A stretch of DNA of 64,000 bases. Origin: Runella aurantiaca (GTDB lineage: Bacteria; Bacteroidota; Bacteroidia; Cytophagales; Spirosomataceae). The DNA is taken from contig NZ_QPIW01000002.1 of the NCBI RefSeq assembly GCF_003339505.1, positions 248,001 to 312,000 on the forward strand. Reading direction: 5' to 3'. The first letter of the stretch is position 1; each line of letters begins with the position of its first letter. Below, one piece after another: positions 26,280 to 35,948 of this stretch. The position numbers and the translations under genes were made by a program. Below the pieces are notes generated by a model, which had not been told where the DNA came from, did not search any database, and was given only the letters and a program-made list of their open reading frames with translations.

Positions 26280-27431
26280 TTATGACCTTAAATTGACAGA
26301 AGAATTTCGGATAATCAATTTGGTGTCGAGCGTATGTGTCACATTATGAGGTGATTCCATTTGTTCTAACAACAGCCGTGCTGCCTGTCGTCCCATCTCC
26401 CAAACGGGCTGCTCCACGGTGGTAAGTGACGGTTCAATGATGGCCGAAATGGGGTCATTGCTAAAACCTACAATGCCTAATTCCTGCGGAATTTTAATGC
26501 CCCGACTCTTGGCTACGAGCATAATTTCGATGGCGGTGGGGTCATTTATGGCAAATATCGCGTCGGGCGGTTGGGACAAACTCAGTAGATAATTGGCGTA
26601 AATCCGGGCTTTTTCTTCCGACAAATCATAATGAATAATGAGTTCATTTTCTACTGGAAAACCGTGCTTTTGTAAGGCATCTAAGTAGCCCTGCATCCGC
26701 AATCGACTGACCAGTAACGAAACCGGCCCAGCCAAGTGCGCAATGCGCCGGTAGCCTTGTTCGATCAAATGTTCTACCGCTTGAAAAGCCCCGTTGTAAT
26801 CGTCGACGATAACTTGGGGGGTATCCAATTCGGGACAAACGCGGTTAAAAAACACCAATGGCACCTCCTTCCGCAGTACGGTTCTAAAGTGGTCGAAGTT
26901 ATTGGTTTGTGCCGTTACCGAAACCAACAACCCATCCACACGGCTGCTCATCAGTGCTTTGACGTTGGCTACTTCGGTTTCGTAAGATTCATCCGACTGA
27001 CAAATCATGACGTTATAACCGGCTTTTGACAGTATTTCCTGTGCCCCCATAATGATGGTAGGAAAGAAATAATGCCGAAACTCAGGCACCAAAATACCAA
27101 TGATATTGGTCCGACTTTTCAGCAGTGCATTGGCCAACGGATTGGGTTGGTACTCTAATTGTTGCGCTAAATCAAGAATTATTTTACGCGTACCTGCATG
27201 AATATCGGTATGCCCGCGTAAGGCACGAGAAACGGTCGATTTTGAAATGCCCAACTGCCCAGCAATGTCCATGATTGTAACCTGATGGTGGCGCTTGTTG
27301 TCGGGAGGATTATGCGGCTCAGGCAATGTAAAATGATAATTACACGACTTGCAAAAGTACCGTTGTTTTCCTCGGACAATACCCGATTTTTGGACAAATT
27401 CAATCTGTTGGCATTTTGTGCATTTGATCAT
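26280..27431 (-). CDS. LacI-family regulator with N-terminal transposase-like zinc ribbon
   Basis: This 383-aa regulator has two DNA-facing modules. Residues 4-30 are a zinc ribbon (C4-x2-C7, C27-x2-C30, ending YFCKSCNYHFT) like the one at the N-terminus of IS1-type transposases. Residues about 51-75 are the LacI helix-turn-helix (VTIMDIAGQLGISKSTVSRA), followed by YQPNPLANAL hinge residues and a periplasmic-binding-protein-like effector domain from about 107 to the end. LacI proteins bind sugars and repress catabolic genes. It lies beside the fucose PUL and next to a second regulator, so PUL B is the likely target, though the downstream MFS gene is also possible. The fusion is unusual compared with the common 330-345-residue LacI proteins. 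Confidence 0.92.
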   Translation of the reverse strand: MIKCTKCQQIEFVQKSGIVRGKQRYFCKSCNYHFTLPEPHNPPDNKRHHQVTIMDIAGQLGISKSTVSRALRGHTDIHAGTRKIILDLAQQLEYQPNPLANALLKSRTNIIGILVPEFRHYFFPTIIMGAQEILSKAGYNVMICQSDESYETEVANVKALMSSRVDGLLVSVTAQTNNFDHFRTVLRKEVPLVFFNRVCPELDTPQVIVDDYNGAFQAVEHLIEQGYRRIAHLAGPVSLLVSRLRMQGYLDALQKHGFPVENELIIHYDLSEEKARIYANYLLSLSQPPDAIFAINDPTAIEIMLVAKSRGIKIPQELGIVGFSNDPISAIIEPSLTTVEQPVWEMGRQAARLLLEQMESPHNVTHTLDTKLIIRNSSVNLRS

Positions 27432-27595
27432 AACAAGGATACTGTTTTTTTAAAACTATCGGGAACATTTAGAAGGTGGAATTCGAGCCGTGAGAAAACG
27501 TTGTCGATTTGGTTCTATTACAATAAGAGCATCCCCTTAAAAACGGCCGGATTGATAAGGTTGATCTTTGCGGTTGGAGTTCATGCAAAGGCAAT

Positions 27596-28468
27596 TTAAG
27601 GTAAAGTACTCATTTGAGCTCGAAACTCCCTTGGTGTGATTCGGTGTATTTTTCTGAACGAACGGTTGAAATAGGAAATGTTGCTGTAACCACTCTCAAA
27701 AGCCACCTGTGTAATCGGCAAATCGGTCTGCTGCAAAAGCTGACAGGCAAAGCCAATTCTTACTTCATTGATAAAGTCAGAAAAAGTACGGTGAGTAAGC
27801 GTCTTAAAAAAGCGACAAAAGGAGTGAAGTTGCAGGCCTGCTACCGAAGCGGCTTTCTCTAAGGTAATTTCTGTCCGAAAATTTTGTTGGATAAAATCCA
27901 TTAATTGTGCCACCCGCCCCTGCGCGTCGTTGGAATAAGCCGACAATAAGGAGGCGTCGTTTAACCACACCAATTCTTCGGAATCTAACAGCAAGTCGAG
28001 AATCTGAATAAAAGAAGCCAACAGGGACACATTCTTTTGGTGAATCATATTTTGCAGAAGGTTTGTCATTACCTCTTTTTTTACCCCTACAATACTTAGC
28101 CCCCTTGTCGATTGTTGAAAGAAAGATTTCAGTGATTGGGTGTCTACAAAAAATTTCAAATGGTCTACGATCTTGGCGGGGTTTATATAAAGCGCCACTG
28201 ATACATCTGGGTTGTCAACATCGTTCGGTTTGGGTTTTGAATACCAAACGTGGGGAACCCGTGGCCCCACAAAAGTCAAATCTCCTGTTTCAAAATGTTC
28301 GATAGAATCCCCTACGATGCGGGTTCCTGCCCCGGATCTAATGTACACCAATTGACATTCATCGTGAAAATGAAAATCGGTTGCAAAGGCCGGACGAATG
28401 ATTTCTTTGACCACAAATGGGGTTTGGGAAGTGGCAAAGTCGGGCAAAAGTGCGAAAGTAGGCTTCAT
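27596..28468 (-). CDS. AraC-family transcriptional regulator (cupin sensor)
   Basis: The 290-aa reading starts at the ATG at 28466-28468 (MKPTFALLPDFATSQTPFVV); an extension to 28507 is less convincing. An N-terminal cupin with FHFHDECQLVYIRSGAGTRIVGD (about 30-55) senses a ligand, and the C-terminal half carries two helix-turn-helix motifs (ITLEKAASVAGLQLHSFCRF and ITQVAFESGYSNISYFNRSF). It is divergent from susC of PUL B with 188 bases between the starts and is therefore the prime candidate activator of the fucose locus. It likely responds to fucose or a breakdown product. Confidence 0.93.
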   Translation of the reverse strand: MKPTFALLPDFATSQTPFVVKEIIRPAFATDFHFHDECQLVYIRSGAGTRIVGDSIEHFETGDLTFVGPRVPHVWYSKPKPNDVDNPDVSVALYINPAKIVDHLKFFVDTQSLKSFFQQSTRGLSIVGVKKEVMTNLLQNMIHQKNVSLLASFIQILDLLLDSEELVWLNDASLLSAYSNDAQGRVAQLMDFIQQNFRTEITLEKAASVAGLQLHSFCRFFKTLTHRTFSDFINEVRIGFACQLLQQTDLPITQVAFESGYSNISYFNRSFRKIHRITPREFRAQMSTLP

Positions 28469-28493
28469 GTTTTTGAGACAATTATCAGTTGTG

Positions 28494-28501
28494 CAAATAT
28501 A
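28494..28501 (-). promoter_or_regulatory. Putative -7 box for the AraC gene
   Basis: On the minus strand the bases read TATATTTG, matching TAnnTTTG, 25 bases upstream of the chosen AraC start at 28468. This also supports the shorter AraC start. Confidence 0.45.
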
Positions 28502-28561
28502 GTACATAAATATATCAACCCATTGTAGGCTTTTTCACTCGACAAGGCCTTGTTTTGCGGA

Positions 28562-28579
28562 TATATTATGCATAATATA
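28562..28579. promoter_or_regulatory. 18-bp perfect palindrome, candidate operator of PUL B
   Basis: TATATTATGCATAATATA is a perfect 18-bp palindrome in the divergent AraC/susC gap, about 78 bases upstream of the susC start. Its position suits an operator for the AraC or LacI regulator encoded next door. A related half-like string TATGCAAAGAATAATA lies at about 28603-28618. Confidence 0.5.
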
Positions 28580-28656
28580 ACTATTAAACATTTTTTTTAT
28601 ACTATGCAAAGAATAATATCTGTACAAAATTAACCCGTATTAACCTTATCCAATCC

Positions 28657-31600
28657 ATGAAATGTCTTTACCGGTTTAATTCTACGTCAGATGGGGGTTT
28701 ATATACCACCATCGGCGATTCAAACAGCACGCTCAGATGTACTGCTAAATCAGCACGTACTACAACGTTACTCCTGCTGGTCAGCCTTTGGCTGTTGTTG
28801 GGAGGTCAGGGGGTATTTGCCCAAAACCGCCCGGTTTCAGGCACCGTATTTGACTCAGGAGGTGCGCCTTTGCCCGGAGCAAGTGTTCAGATAAAGGGTA
28901 CTGCCGTAGGAGCCATAACAGACGTAAATGGAAAATACAACGTTCAGGCATCGAGTGGGTCCACTTTGGTATTCAGTTATATTGGTTACACGGCACAGGA
29001 GGTGTTGGTGGGGAGCAAAACGTCCATTGATGTTAATTTAGTACCAGCGGCTGAATCACTTTCGGAGGTGGTTGTGGTGGGTTATGGCGTTCAGCAAAAA
29101 GCCAATTTGTCGGGTTCGGTCTCAACGGTATCGGGCAAAGAGCTCACGGAGCGGCCCGTACCCAACGTGCAAAACCTTTTGCAAGGTAGGATTGCGGGCT
29201 TGGATATTATTCAGTCTACAGGAGAGCCGGGTCGGGACGATGCTTCTTACCAATTAAGAGGATTTGGTTCATTTGGCGCTTCAAATGCCCCTTTGATTCT
29301 GGTCGATGGAATCATCGCCTCCATCAAAAACCTTTCACCGCAAGACATTGAGAGTGTTACGGTGTTGAAAGATGCGGCCTCAGCCTCTATCTACGGTGCT
29401 CGTGCGGCCAACGGGGTGGTTTTGATTACGACAAAAAAAGGTAAAGCAGGCAAATCAGAAATAGAATATGCCGCAAGCTACGGGATGAGTGAAGCTACGA
29501 GAGTGCCTGAACTTATTACTAATTCTCCCATGTACATGGAAATGTACAACTCGGCCAGAGCTCGAAGTGGACAGGCCCCCCTTTATACACAGGCGCAAAT
29601 TGATTTGTACAAAAGTAATCCCAATAGTGATAAATACCCCAATTTCAATTGGTTAGACTATGTGCTGGACAAAGGGCCCATCGTAAATCACCATTTGGGA
29701 TTTAGCGGAGGCAATGAAAAAACCTTATACAACATCTCGTTCAACTATTTGAATCAGGATGCCATTACGAAAGGCTACAAATACAAGCGTTACAACGGAC
29801 TGATTGACTTTTCGAGTCAGGTGCATAAAAGAGTTCGAGTAGGTACCAACATTAACCTTTCCTTTCAGGATGCCAAAGCACCGTGGCTTACCAACGACAA
29901 CCTTCTTTTGTTGGCCTATGCTACTGCACCCACGTACGCTCCCTTTTTGCCGGATGGCAGCGGAAGAGTAACCAACCGAGATTTTGCGACCAACGGTGGG
30001 GTCAATCGAAGTGTAGAAGAAGTATATGCTACGGGTGGCCAATTTACAAAGACCTATAACGTGAACGCGCAGGCTTATGCCGAAGTTGAGATTTTGAAAG
30101 GGCTTAAATGGCTAAACAAAGCTGGGTTTACTTTCTTTAATGACCAATACAAAAACCGACAGTTTGGCTCGCCGTCGTACGCTTATCAGCCAGATGCTGC
30201 GGGCAACTATGTGCAGGTGGCCAATGGAAACCCAACCTTTTTCGGACTCCAACAAAACGAAAGCCGCAACATCACCAAGACCTATTTCAGTACCTTAAAT
30301 TACACCAAACAAATTGGAACGGAGCATAATTTAGGGGTTTTGGCAGGCTATGAGCAGCAGAATAATTTTACAGAAAACATTTTGGGCAATCGGTTTGACT
30401 TTCCAAATACAAGCATCATGGTGTTGGATGGTAGCGGGGCGGTCAATCAGGCCACTGGCGGAGGTGCTTCGGAATGGGCCTTGCAATCGTTTTTTGGACG
30501 GGCCAACTATGACTACAAAGGCAAGTATTTTCTGGAGGGCAATATCCGCCGTGACGGTTCCTCACGTGTGGCACCCGATTATCGCTTTGGGATATTCGGT
30601 GGAGGCTCCGCCGCTTGGAGAATATCAGAAGAGGGATTCATCAAAAATTCGCTGTCTTGGGTGGATAATCTAAAATTGAGGGCTTCATATGGTACTTTGG
30701 GAAATCAGGAAATCGGGAATTATCCGTATCAGGATGTTTTAAGCCTTACAGCATATCCCTTTAGCGGGCTTAGTTCTGGCGCGGCCGTTACGCGATTGGT
30801 AACGAAAGATTTGAAATGGGAAAAAACGTCGATGCTGGATTTTGGTCTGGACATTGATATTTTTAAAGGGCTCTTTGGCGCTACGCTCGACTGGTACAAG
30901 CGCAACACCACCGATATTCTTTCTCAACGCGCCGATTTGCCCAATAGCGTAGGTTTGGCCGCTCCTATTGTCAATGCGGGAGCCATGGAAAACAAAGGAT
31001 TTGAAGTTGAGCTTAGACACAGAAAACGTTTCGGTGATTTCAACTACGGCGCCAGTGTACTTTTTCACAGATACAGAAATAAAGTAACCAAAATCCTTGC
31101 TCCAACCTTAGGAACAATCGAAGTCGGCCAACCTTACAACAATTTCTTTGTCTATGAATGGGCAGGTGTGTTCCAAAGTCAGGAAGAAATTAATACGTCT
31201 CCTAAGCAACCCAACTCTGGAACGCTCAAGCCGGGTGATTTGAAAATAAGAGATATAGATGGCAACGGCACCGTGGGGCCGGAAGATCGAATTCGTATCA
31301 GCCGATTTCCCAATTACAACTACTCCTTTAATCTGAATGCCGGTTGGAAAGGCTTTAGCGTAAGCGCATTTTTTCAGGGTGTGCAGGGAATCAATACGCA
31401 AGTATCAGGCTGGGGATACGAGCCCTTCCAGCAAGGTTCGGCACCTCCAGTCAAATTCCTCAATGCGTGGTCTCCTACCAATCCAAGCAATACCGTACCT
31501 GCTACTTACCTGACGGGTTATGCGGGGGTATCGGGATATAGCTCTACCTATTTTATTCAGGATGCGTCCTATTTGCGCCTAAAGAACCTGTACCTCTCTT

Positions 31601-31785
31601 ATACCCTTAATGAGCAAATTTTAAGTAAAATTAAATTGAAGGGTTTAACCGTTTATTTATCAGGCGATAACCTAATCACTTGGACGAAATACGAAGGAAA
31701 TGACCCCGAGCGCGCCGGCTCTGGTAGATTTGCTCAATTCCCACAGTTGAAAATCTATACCGCTGGCCTAAGCATTAAGTTCTAA
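28657..31785 (+). CDS. SusC/RagA TonB-dependent transporter (PUL B)
   Basis: The 1042-aa outer-membrane transporter has a long N-terminal leader and a hydrophobic signal segment (TTLLLLVSLWLLLGG, about residues 36-50, cleavage near FAQ56). It lacks the STN domain of the PUL A homologue. Next come the carboxypeptidase-like sandwich (VSGTVFDSGGAPLPGASVQI), the SEVVVVGYGVQQ box, the plug with VLKDAASASIYGARAANGVV and the barrel ending AGLSIKF. The absence of STN matches the absence of a sigma/FecR pair here; control is by the AraC and LacI proteins instead. It imports fucose-containing oligosaccharides together with the SusD encoded 40 bases downstream. The substrate is inferred from the fucosidases. 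Confidence 0.96.
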   Translation: MKCLYRFNSTSDGGLYTTIGDSNSTLRCTAKSARTTTLLLLVSLWLLLGGQGVFAQNRPVSGTVFDSGGAPLPGASVQIKGTAVGAITDVNGKYNVQASSGSTLVFSYIGYTAQEVLVGSKTSIDVNLVPAAESLSEVVVVGYGVQQKANLSGSVSTVSGKELTERPVPNVQNLLQGRIAGLDIIQSTGEPGRDDASYQLRGFGSFGASNAPLILVDGIIASIKNLSPQDIESVTVLKDAASASIYGARAANGVVLITTKKGKAGKSEIEYAASYGMSEATRVPELITNSPMYMEMYNSARARSGQAPLYTQAQIDLYKSNPNSDKYPNFNWLDYVLDKGPIVNHHLGFSGGNEKTLYNISFNYLNQDAITKGYKYKRYNGLIDFSSQVHKRVRVGTNINLSFQDAKAPWLTNDNLLLLAYATAPTYAPFLPDGSGRVTNRDFATNGGVNRSVEEVYATGGQFTKTYNVNAQAYAEVEILKGLKWLNKAGFTFFNDQYKNRQFGSPSYAYQPDAAGNYVQVANGNPTFFGLQQNESRNITKTYFSTLNYTKQIGTEHNLGVLAGYEQQNNFTENILGNRFDFPNTSIMVLDGSGAVNQATGGGASEWALQSFFGRANYDYKGKYFLEGNIRRDGSSRVAPDYRFGIFGGGSAAWRISEEGFIKNSLSWVDNLKLRASYGTLGNQEIGNYPYQDVLSLTAYPFSGLSSGAAVTRLVTKDLKWEKTSMLDFGLDIDIFKGLFGATLDWYKRNTTDILSQRADLPNSVGLAAPIVNAGAMENKGFEVELRHRKRFGDFNYGASVLFHRYRNKVTKILAPTLGTIEVGQPYNNFFVYEWAGVFQSQEEINTSPKQPNSGTLKPGDLKIRDIDGNGTVGPEDRIRISRFPNYNYSFNLNAGWKGFSVSAFFQGVQGINTQVSGWGYEPFQQGSAPPVKFLNAWSPTNPSNTVPATYLTGYAGVSGYSSTYFIQDASYLRLKNLYLSYTLNEQILSKIKLKGLTVYLSGDNLITWTKYEGNDPERAGSGRFAQFPQLKIYTAGLSIKF

Positions 31786-31825
31786 AAACAGGAGTCAAAT
31801 TCACTTTCACTAAACTGTTACAAAA

Positions 31826-33355
31826 ATGAAATTCAAAAATAAATACATAGCTTCTGCATTGCTGGGAATAATGGTACTCACTACCCATACTTCCTGCGAT
31901 AAAGACTTCTTGGATAAAAATCCACTCAATGCTATTTCAGGCCCTACTTTCTGGAAAACAGAAACGGATGTTCAAATGTCGCTTACGGCCGTATATCGGA
32001 CATTACAAAATAATTTTTACGGCGCCCGCAAGCCTTTTTTAGATGCCTATTCTGACAATGCCTTAGACCGACATACTTTTTTTGGCTTTGGCAATTACAC
32101 CATTGGGGTTATCAATCCTTCCAATGTCAATGCTGCCTTATACAATGTACCCTATTCGGGAATTGCTCAGTGTAATTATTTTCTGGACAACGTTGATGGT
32201 GTAGCCGCTGTATCTCAAGCAAGCAAAGATAACTATAAGGCTGAGGTACGTTTTATTCGGGCCATGTATTATTTTGATTTGGTACAGTTCTTTGGCGATG
32301 TAGTGGTTTATAAAACAGCCCCCAAAACCGCCGAAGAAGCCAAAATTGCCAAAACCCCCAAAGCCGATGTGTTGGCCTTTGTGGTGGAAGAATTGGATTT
32401 TGCCATCTCAAAATTACCGGCCACCGCTTACTCAGGTCGTGCGGTAAAGGCATCGGCCCAAATGGTAAAAGCCCGGGTAAGGATGTATCAACAAAACTGG
32501 GCAGATGCGGCAGCGATTACCAAAGACATTATTGATTCCGGCAAATTTTCAATCTATCAGGGTGGATACGCCAATCTTTTTCTAACGACAACCCAGCAGA
32601 ATAACCCAGAAATCATTTTTTCTACCAAATTTCTTGCCCCCAACAATCCACAGGGAGGAGAAGGGATGCTCGTGGAACTTGGTTGGTACGGAGCCATTGC
32701 CCCGTATCGCAACCTCGTAGATGACTATGAAATGGCCAATGGCAAGCCAATTACGGAGGCAGGCTCTGGTTACGATGCTGCCAACCCTTACGACAACAGA
32801 GACCCAAGGCTAAAAATGACCATTTTAGTGCCCGGCGATTCTCACAAAAATCCAGACGGCTCTACCTTTGCCGTTACAGATCCGTTGCTGACCGGTTTTA
32901 ATCAAAAGAAGTACATGGATACTTCTAAATTGCCTTGGGATAGATCGAAAATTACAGTTACCGACATGAACGTGGTACATACACGCTATGCCGAAGTGCT
33001 GTTGGCGTATGCCGAGGCTAAAAACGAAGTTTCAGGCCCAGATGCCACCATCTACGACGCCCTTGATAAAATACGTACCCGCACTAGCGTAAACCTCCCT
33101 GCTGTGGACAGAACCAAATACAATTCAAAAGACTTGCTGAGAGAATTTATCCGTCACGAAAGACGCATTGAACTGGCGTTGGAAGGACATCGCTATTTTG
33201 ATTTGAAACGTTGGGGCGTAATGGCGGCAAAATTATCGGTCCTCAAAAATCCTGCGGGGGTAACGCTATCTTTTGGAGAAAAAAATAATGTGCTTCCCTT
33301 TCCCCAAAACGAATTGGATAGAAACAAGAGCTTGGTACAGAATGCTGGCTATTAA
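31826..33355 (+). CDS. SusD/RagB-family surface glycan-binding lipoprotein (PUL B)
   Basis: The 509-aa protein has a lipoprotein signal with Cys24 (LTTHTSC), then FLDKNPLNAISGPTFWKTETDV, VRFIRAMYYFDLVQFFGDVVV and the C-terminal RHERRIELALEGHRYFDLKRWG, all typical of SusD. It forms the lid of the SusC of PUL B and captures glycan at the cell surface. A stem-loop with T-rich 3' side follows the stop codon, which may reduce transcription into the enzyme genes. Confidence 0.96.
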   Translation: MKFKNKYIASALLGIMVLTTHTSCDKDFLDKNPLNAISGPTFWKTETDVQMSLTAVYRTLQNNFYGARKPFLDAYSDNALDRHTFFGFGNYTIGVINPSNVNAALYNVPYSGIAQCNYFLDNVDGVAAVSQASKDNYKAEVRFIRAMYYFDLVQFFGDVVVYKTAPKTAEEAKIAKTPKADVLAFVVEELDFAISKLPATAYSGRAVKASAQMVKARVRMYQQNWADAAAITKDIIDSGKFSIYQGGYANLFLTTTQQNNPEIIFSTKFLAPNNPQGGEGMLVELGWYGAIAPYRNLVDDYEMANGKPITEAGSGYDAANPYDNRDPRLKMTILVPGDSHKNPDGSTFAVTDPLLTGFNQKKYMDTSKLPWDRSKITVTDMNVVHTRYAEVLLAYAEAKNEVSGPDATIYDALDKIRTRTSVNLPAVDRTKYNSKDLLREFIRHERRIELALEGHRYFDLKRWGVMAAKLSVLKNPAGVTLSFGEKNNVLPFPQNELDRNKSLVQNAGY

Positions 33356-33378
33356 AAGCGTGCACCTCAGTTGAAATG

Positions 33379-33421
33379 AGCGTTGGTGTTGCTGATTTTG
33401 GAAGAAGCACCAACGCTTTTA
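33379..33421 (+). terminator. Partial terminator after susD of PUL B
   Basis: AGCGTTGGTG (33379-33388) pairs perfectly with CACCAACGCT (33408-33417) across a 19-base loop, followed by TTTATAAATCTTTTT. It fits an intrinsic terminator of moderate strength. The genes after it belong to the same locus, so it probably sets a ratio between susCD and the enzymes. Confidence 0.6.
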
Positions 33422-33608
33422 TAAATCTTTTTATTTCTTGTAATATCCTGAAAGTAAAGTAAATAGCTCTATTTGGCTTTCCTTGCTGATTTGTCCTGCC
33501 GACTCCCATCGGTTTCCTCTCTACGATTAACACCTTTACGGAGTGTTACGACGGATTTTGCCTTTGGTCTACCCAATCCACTACCCACCACATCACCAAC
33601 GGAACAAC

Positions 33609-35897
33609 ATGATGAAGTCAATTATACTAATCTCACTGCAAATACTTCTGTTTTTTAGCGCGTTTGGTCAAATCCAACGCAATCGCATAGGGCTTCAATC
33701 TGAAAAAATACCTGTTCGCTGGGACGAAGGTCTGCCCCTCGGTAATGGCCTCATTGGCGAACTGATTTGGCAAAAAGAAGATAAACTGCGTTTTTCGCTC
33801 GACCACGCCGAACTCTGGGATATGCGCCCCATGCAGGAACTGCACACCCCCGGCTTTAACTATAAGTGGGTCAAAGAACAGGTGCTTGCCGACAACTACG
33901 CAGCCGTTCAAAAAATAGGCGACAAGCCTTACGACCGAGAGCCCGCCCCCAGCAAAATACCCGGTGCAGCCCTTGAGTTTGAGGTCAAAGATTGGGGCGT
34001 TGTAAAACAGACCACGCTGAATATTGAGACAGCAGAAGCAACCATCAGTTGGCAAAATGGCGTAAAAATGACCTCGTTCGTTCATGCCAAACAAAACATT
34101 GGCTATTTTAGATTTGAGAATCTTAATGATTTGACTCTAAAATTGTTAGCACCGAAGTACGAAGGTAGCTCTGACAATACCGTCGGTGGCCCCGTAGCCG
34201 GCGACGACTTGGCAAGGCTTGGGTATAAGCAAGGTGAAGTGACCCAAAGTGGCCAGTCCTATCGCTATATTCAGCAGGGATGGGGAGGATTCTATTATGA
34301 AGTGTATGTAAAATGGAAGGAAATTAATCCTAAAACAATTGAGGGACAGTGGGCTATCTCTGCCCATTACCCCAACAAGCCCCAACAGGAAGCCCAAAAA
34401 ATAGTGGCTTCGGCTCCCAGTTACAGCGCGGCATGGCAGTCGCATCAGAGTTGGTGGACAAACTTTTGGGCAAAATCGTCCGTGTCATTACCCGATCCAA
34501 TACTCGAAAAACAATATTATCTTGAGCTGTACAAATTTGGAAGCGCCGCCCGAAGCAATACGCCCCCTATTTCATTGCAGGCGGTTTGGACGGCCGACAA
34601 CGGGCGCATTCCCCCTTGGAAGGGTGACTTTCATCACGATTTAAACACGCAACTCAGCTATTGGCCCGCTTACAGCGCCAATCATTTGGAAGAGGCCATG
34701 GGCTATCTCAATCACCTGGATCAAAACCGAGAACAATATAAAAAATATACGCAGTGGTACTTTGGCTCTAACGGTCTCAATGTACCCGGTGTAACCACAC
34801 TTTTGGGCGAGGAAATGGGCGGTTGGATTCAATATTCGCTTTCGCCCACGGTATCGGCATGGTTGGCGCAACATTATTATTTGCACTGGCGGTACAGCAT
34901 GGATAAAGATTTCTTGAAAACACGCGCTTATCCATGGTTTAAAGAAGTAGCCCAACACCTCGAAGAAATTACGTACATCGATAAAAATGGCTACCGTCAG
35001 TTGCCTTTAAGTTCGAGTCCTGAAATTAATGACAATAAAAAGTCAGCTTGGTTTTTAGAAAATACCAACTACGATTTGGCTCTGATGCGGTTTTTGTTTG
35101 CGAAGGCAAACGAACTGGCACTTGAACTGAATCACCCAACCGAAGCCGAGCATTATTCTAAAATTCTGAAGCAATTTCAAGCCTATCATTTATCTGAAAA
35201 TCAAGAGCTTAATTTTTCAAAAGACCTGCCATATAACCAATCCCATCGCCATTTTTCGCATCTGATGGCCATTCATCCTCTCGGTGAAATTCGTTGGGAA
35301 AACGGAGCAAAAGACCAGGGAATTATTACAAATTCACTCAAATTACTGGATAAAGTCGGCCCCGCTTGGTGGTGCGGCTATTCGTATGCGTGGGAGGGGA
35401 ATCTGAAAGCCCGCGCCAAAGACGGCGAAGGGGCGGCAGCAGCCTTGACCGATTTTGCTACCGCCTTTTGCTCCACTAACTCCTTTCACCTCAACGGTGA
35501 CCAAACCAAGTCGGGCAAATCGAATATGACGTATCGGCCCTTTACGCTGGAGGGCAACTTTGCCTACGCCGCTGGTATTCAGGAGATGCTCTTACAAAGT
35601 TATGCCGGACAAATTGAGGTTTTTCCGGCCATTCCCCAAAAATGGCAGCAAGCCTCGTTCAAAGATTTACGGGCCGAAGGGGCATTTTTGGTAAGTGCCC
35701 AAAAAACGAATGGCTTGGTTTCGAGCATTGAAATAAAAGCCGAAAAAGGCGGAAAAGCAAAAGTCAAATTGCCTTTTAAAACCCATTCGATTGAATTCAA
35801 CAAAGGAGTAAAGGTGATTTCACAAAATACCGAGTTTATGGAGCTGGCATTTGAAAAAAATGGTAGCATAAAAATCAAAAATGAGGCTAAAAAGTAA
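33609..35897 (+). CDS. Exported GH95-family enzyme (alpha-L-fucosidase or alpha-L-galactosidase)
   Basis: The 762-aa reading starts at the ATG at 33609 (MMKSIILISLQILLFFSAFG signal peptide); the frame is open to 33543 but the extra residues make no signal. GH95 marks are PVRWDEGLPLGNGLIGELIW near the N-terminus, SLQAVWTADNGRIPPWKGDFHH near 325-342, LNTQLSYWPAYSANHLEEAM just after it, HRHFSHLMAIHPLGEI near 540 and WWCGYSYAWEGNLKARAKDG near 590. Family 95 cleaves alpha-1,2-L-fucose or alpha-L-galactose by inversion. In the N-x-N motif I recall from AfcA the first place here is Asp (DLN), which may matter for specificity. It starts the enzyme section of PUL B. Confidence 0.9.
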   Translation: MMKSIILISLQILLFFSAFGQIQRNRIGLQSEKIPVRWDEGLPLGNGLIGELIWQKEDKLRFSLDHAELWDMRPMQELHTPGFNYKWVKEQVLADNYAAVQKIGDKPYDREPAPSKIPGAALEFEVKDWGVVKQTTLNIETAEATISWQNGVKMTSFVHAKQNIGYFRFENLNDLTLKLLAPKYEGSSDNTVGGPVAGDDLARLGYKQGEVTQSGQSYRYIQQGWGGFYYEVYVKWKEINPKTIEGQWAISAHYPNKPQQEAQKIVASAPSYSAAWQSHQSWWTNFWAKSSVSLPDPILEKQYYLELYKFGSAARSNTPPISLQAVWTADNGRIPPWKGDFHHDLNTQLSYWPAYSANHLEEAMGYLNHLDQNREQYKKYTQWYFGSNGLNVPGVTTLLGEEMGGWIQYSLSPTVSAWLAQHYYLHWRYSMDKDFLKTRAYPWFKEVAQHLEEITYIDKNGYRQLPLSSSPEINDNKKSAWFLENTNYDLALMRFLFAKANELALELNHPTEAEHYSKILKQFQAYHLSENQELNFSKDLPYNQSHRHFSHLMAIHPLGEIRWENGAKDQGIITNSLKLLDKVGPAWWCGYSYAWEGNLKARAKDGEGAAAALTDFATAFCSTNSFHLNGDQTKSGKSNMTYRPFTLEGNFAYAAGIQEMLLQSYAGQIEVFPAIPQKWQQASFKDLRAEGAFLVSAQKTNGLVSSIEIKAEKGGKAKVKLPFKTHSIEFNKGVKVISQNTEFMELAFEKNGSIKIKNEAKK

Positions 35898-35948
35898 GTT
35901 TTTAACCCACTTTTCAGCTTTGTTAACTTATCCATTATTTTTTTACCA

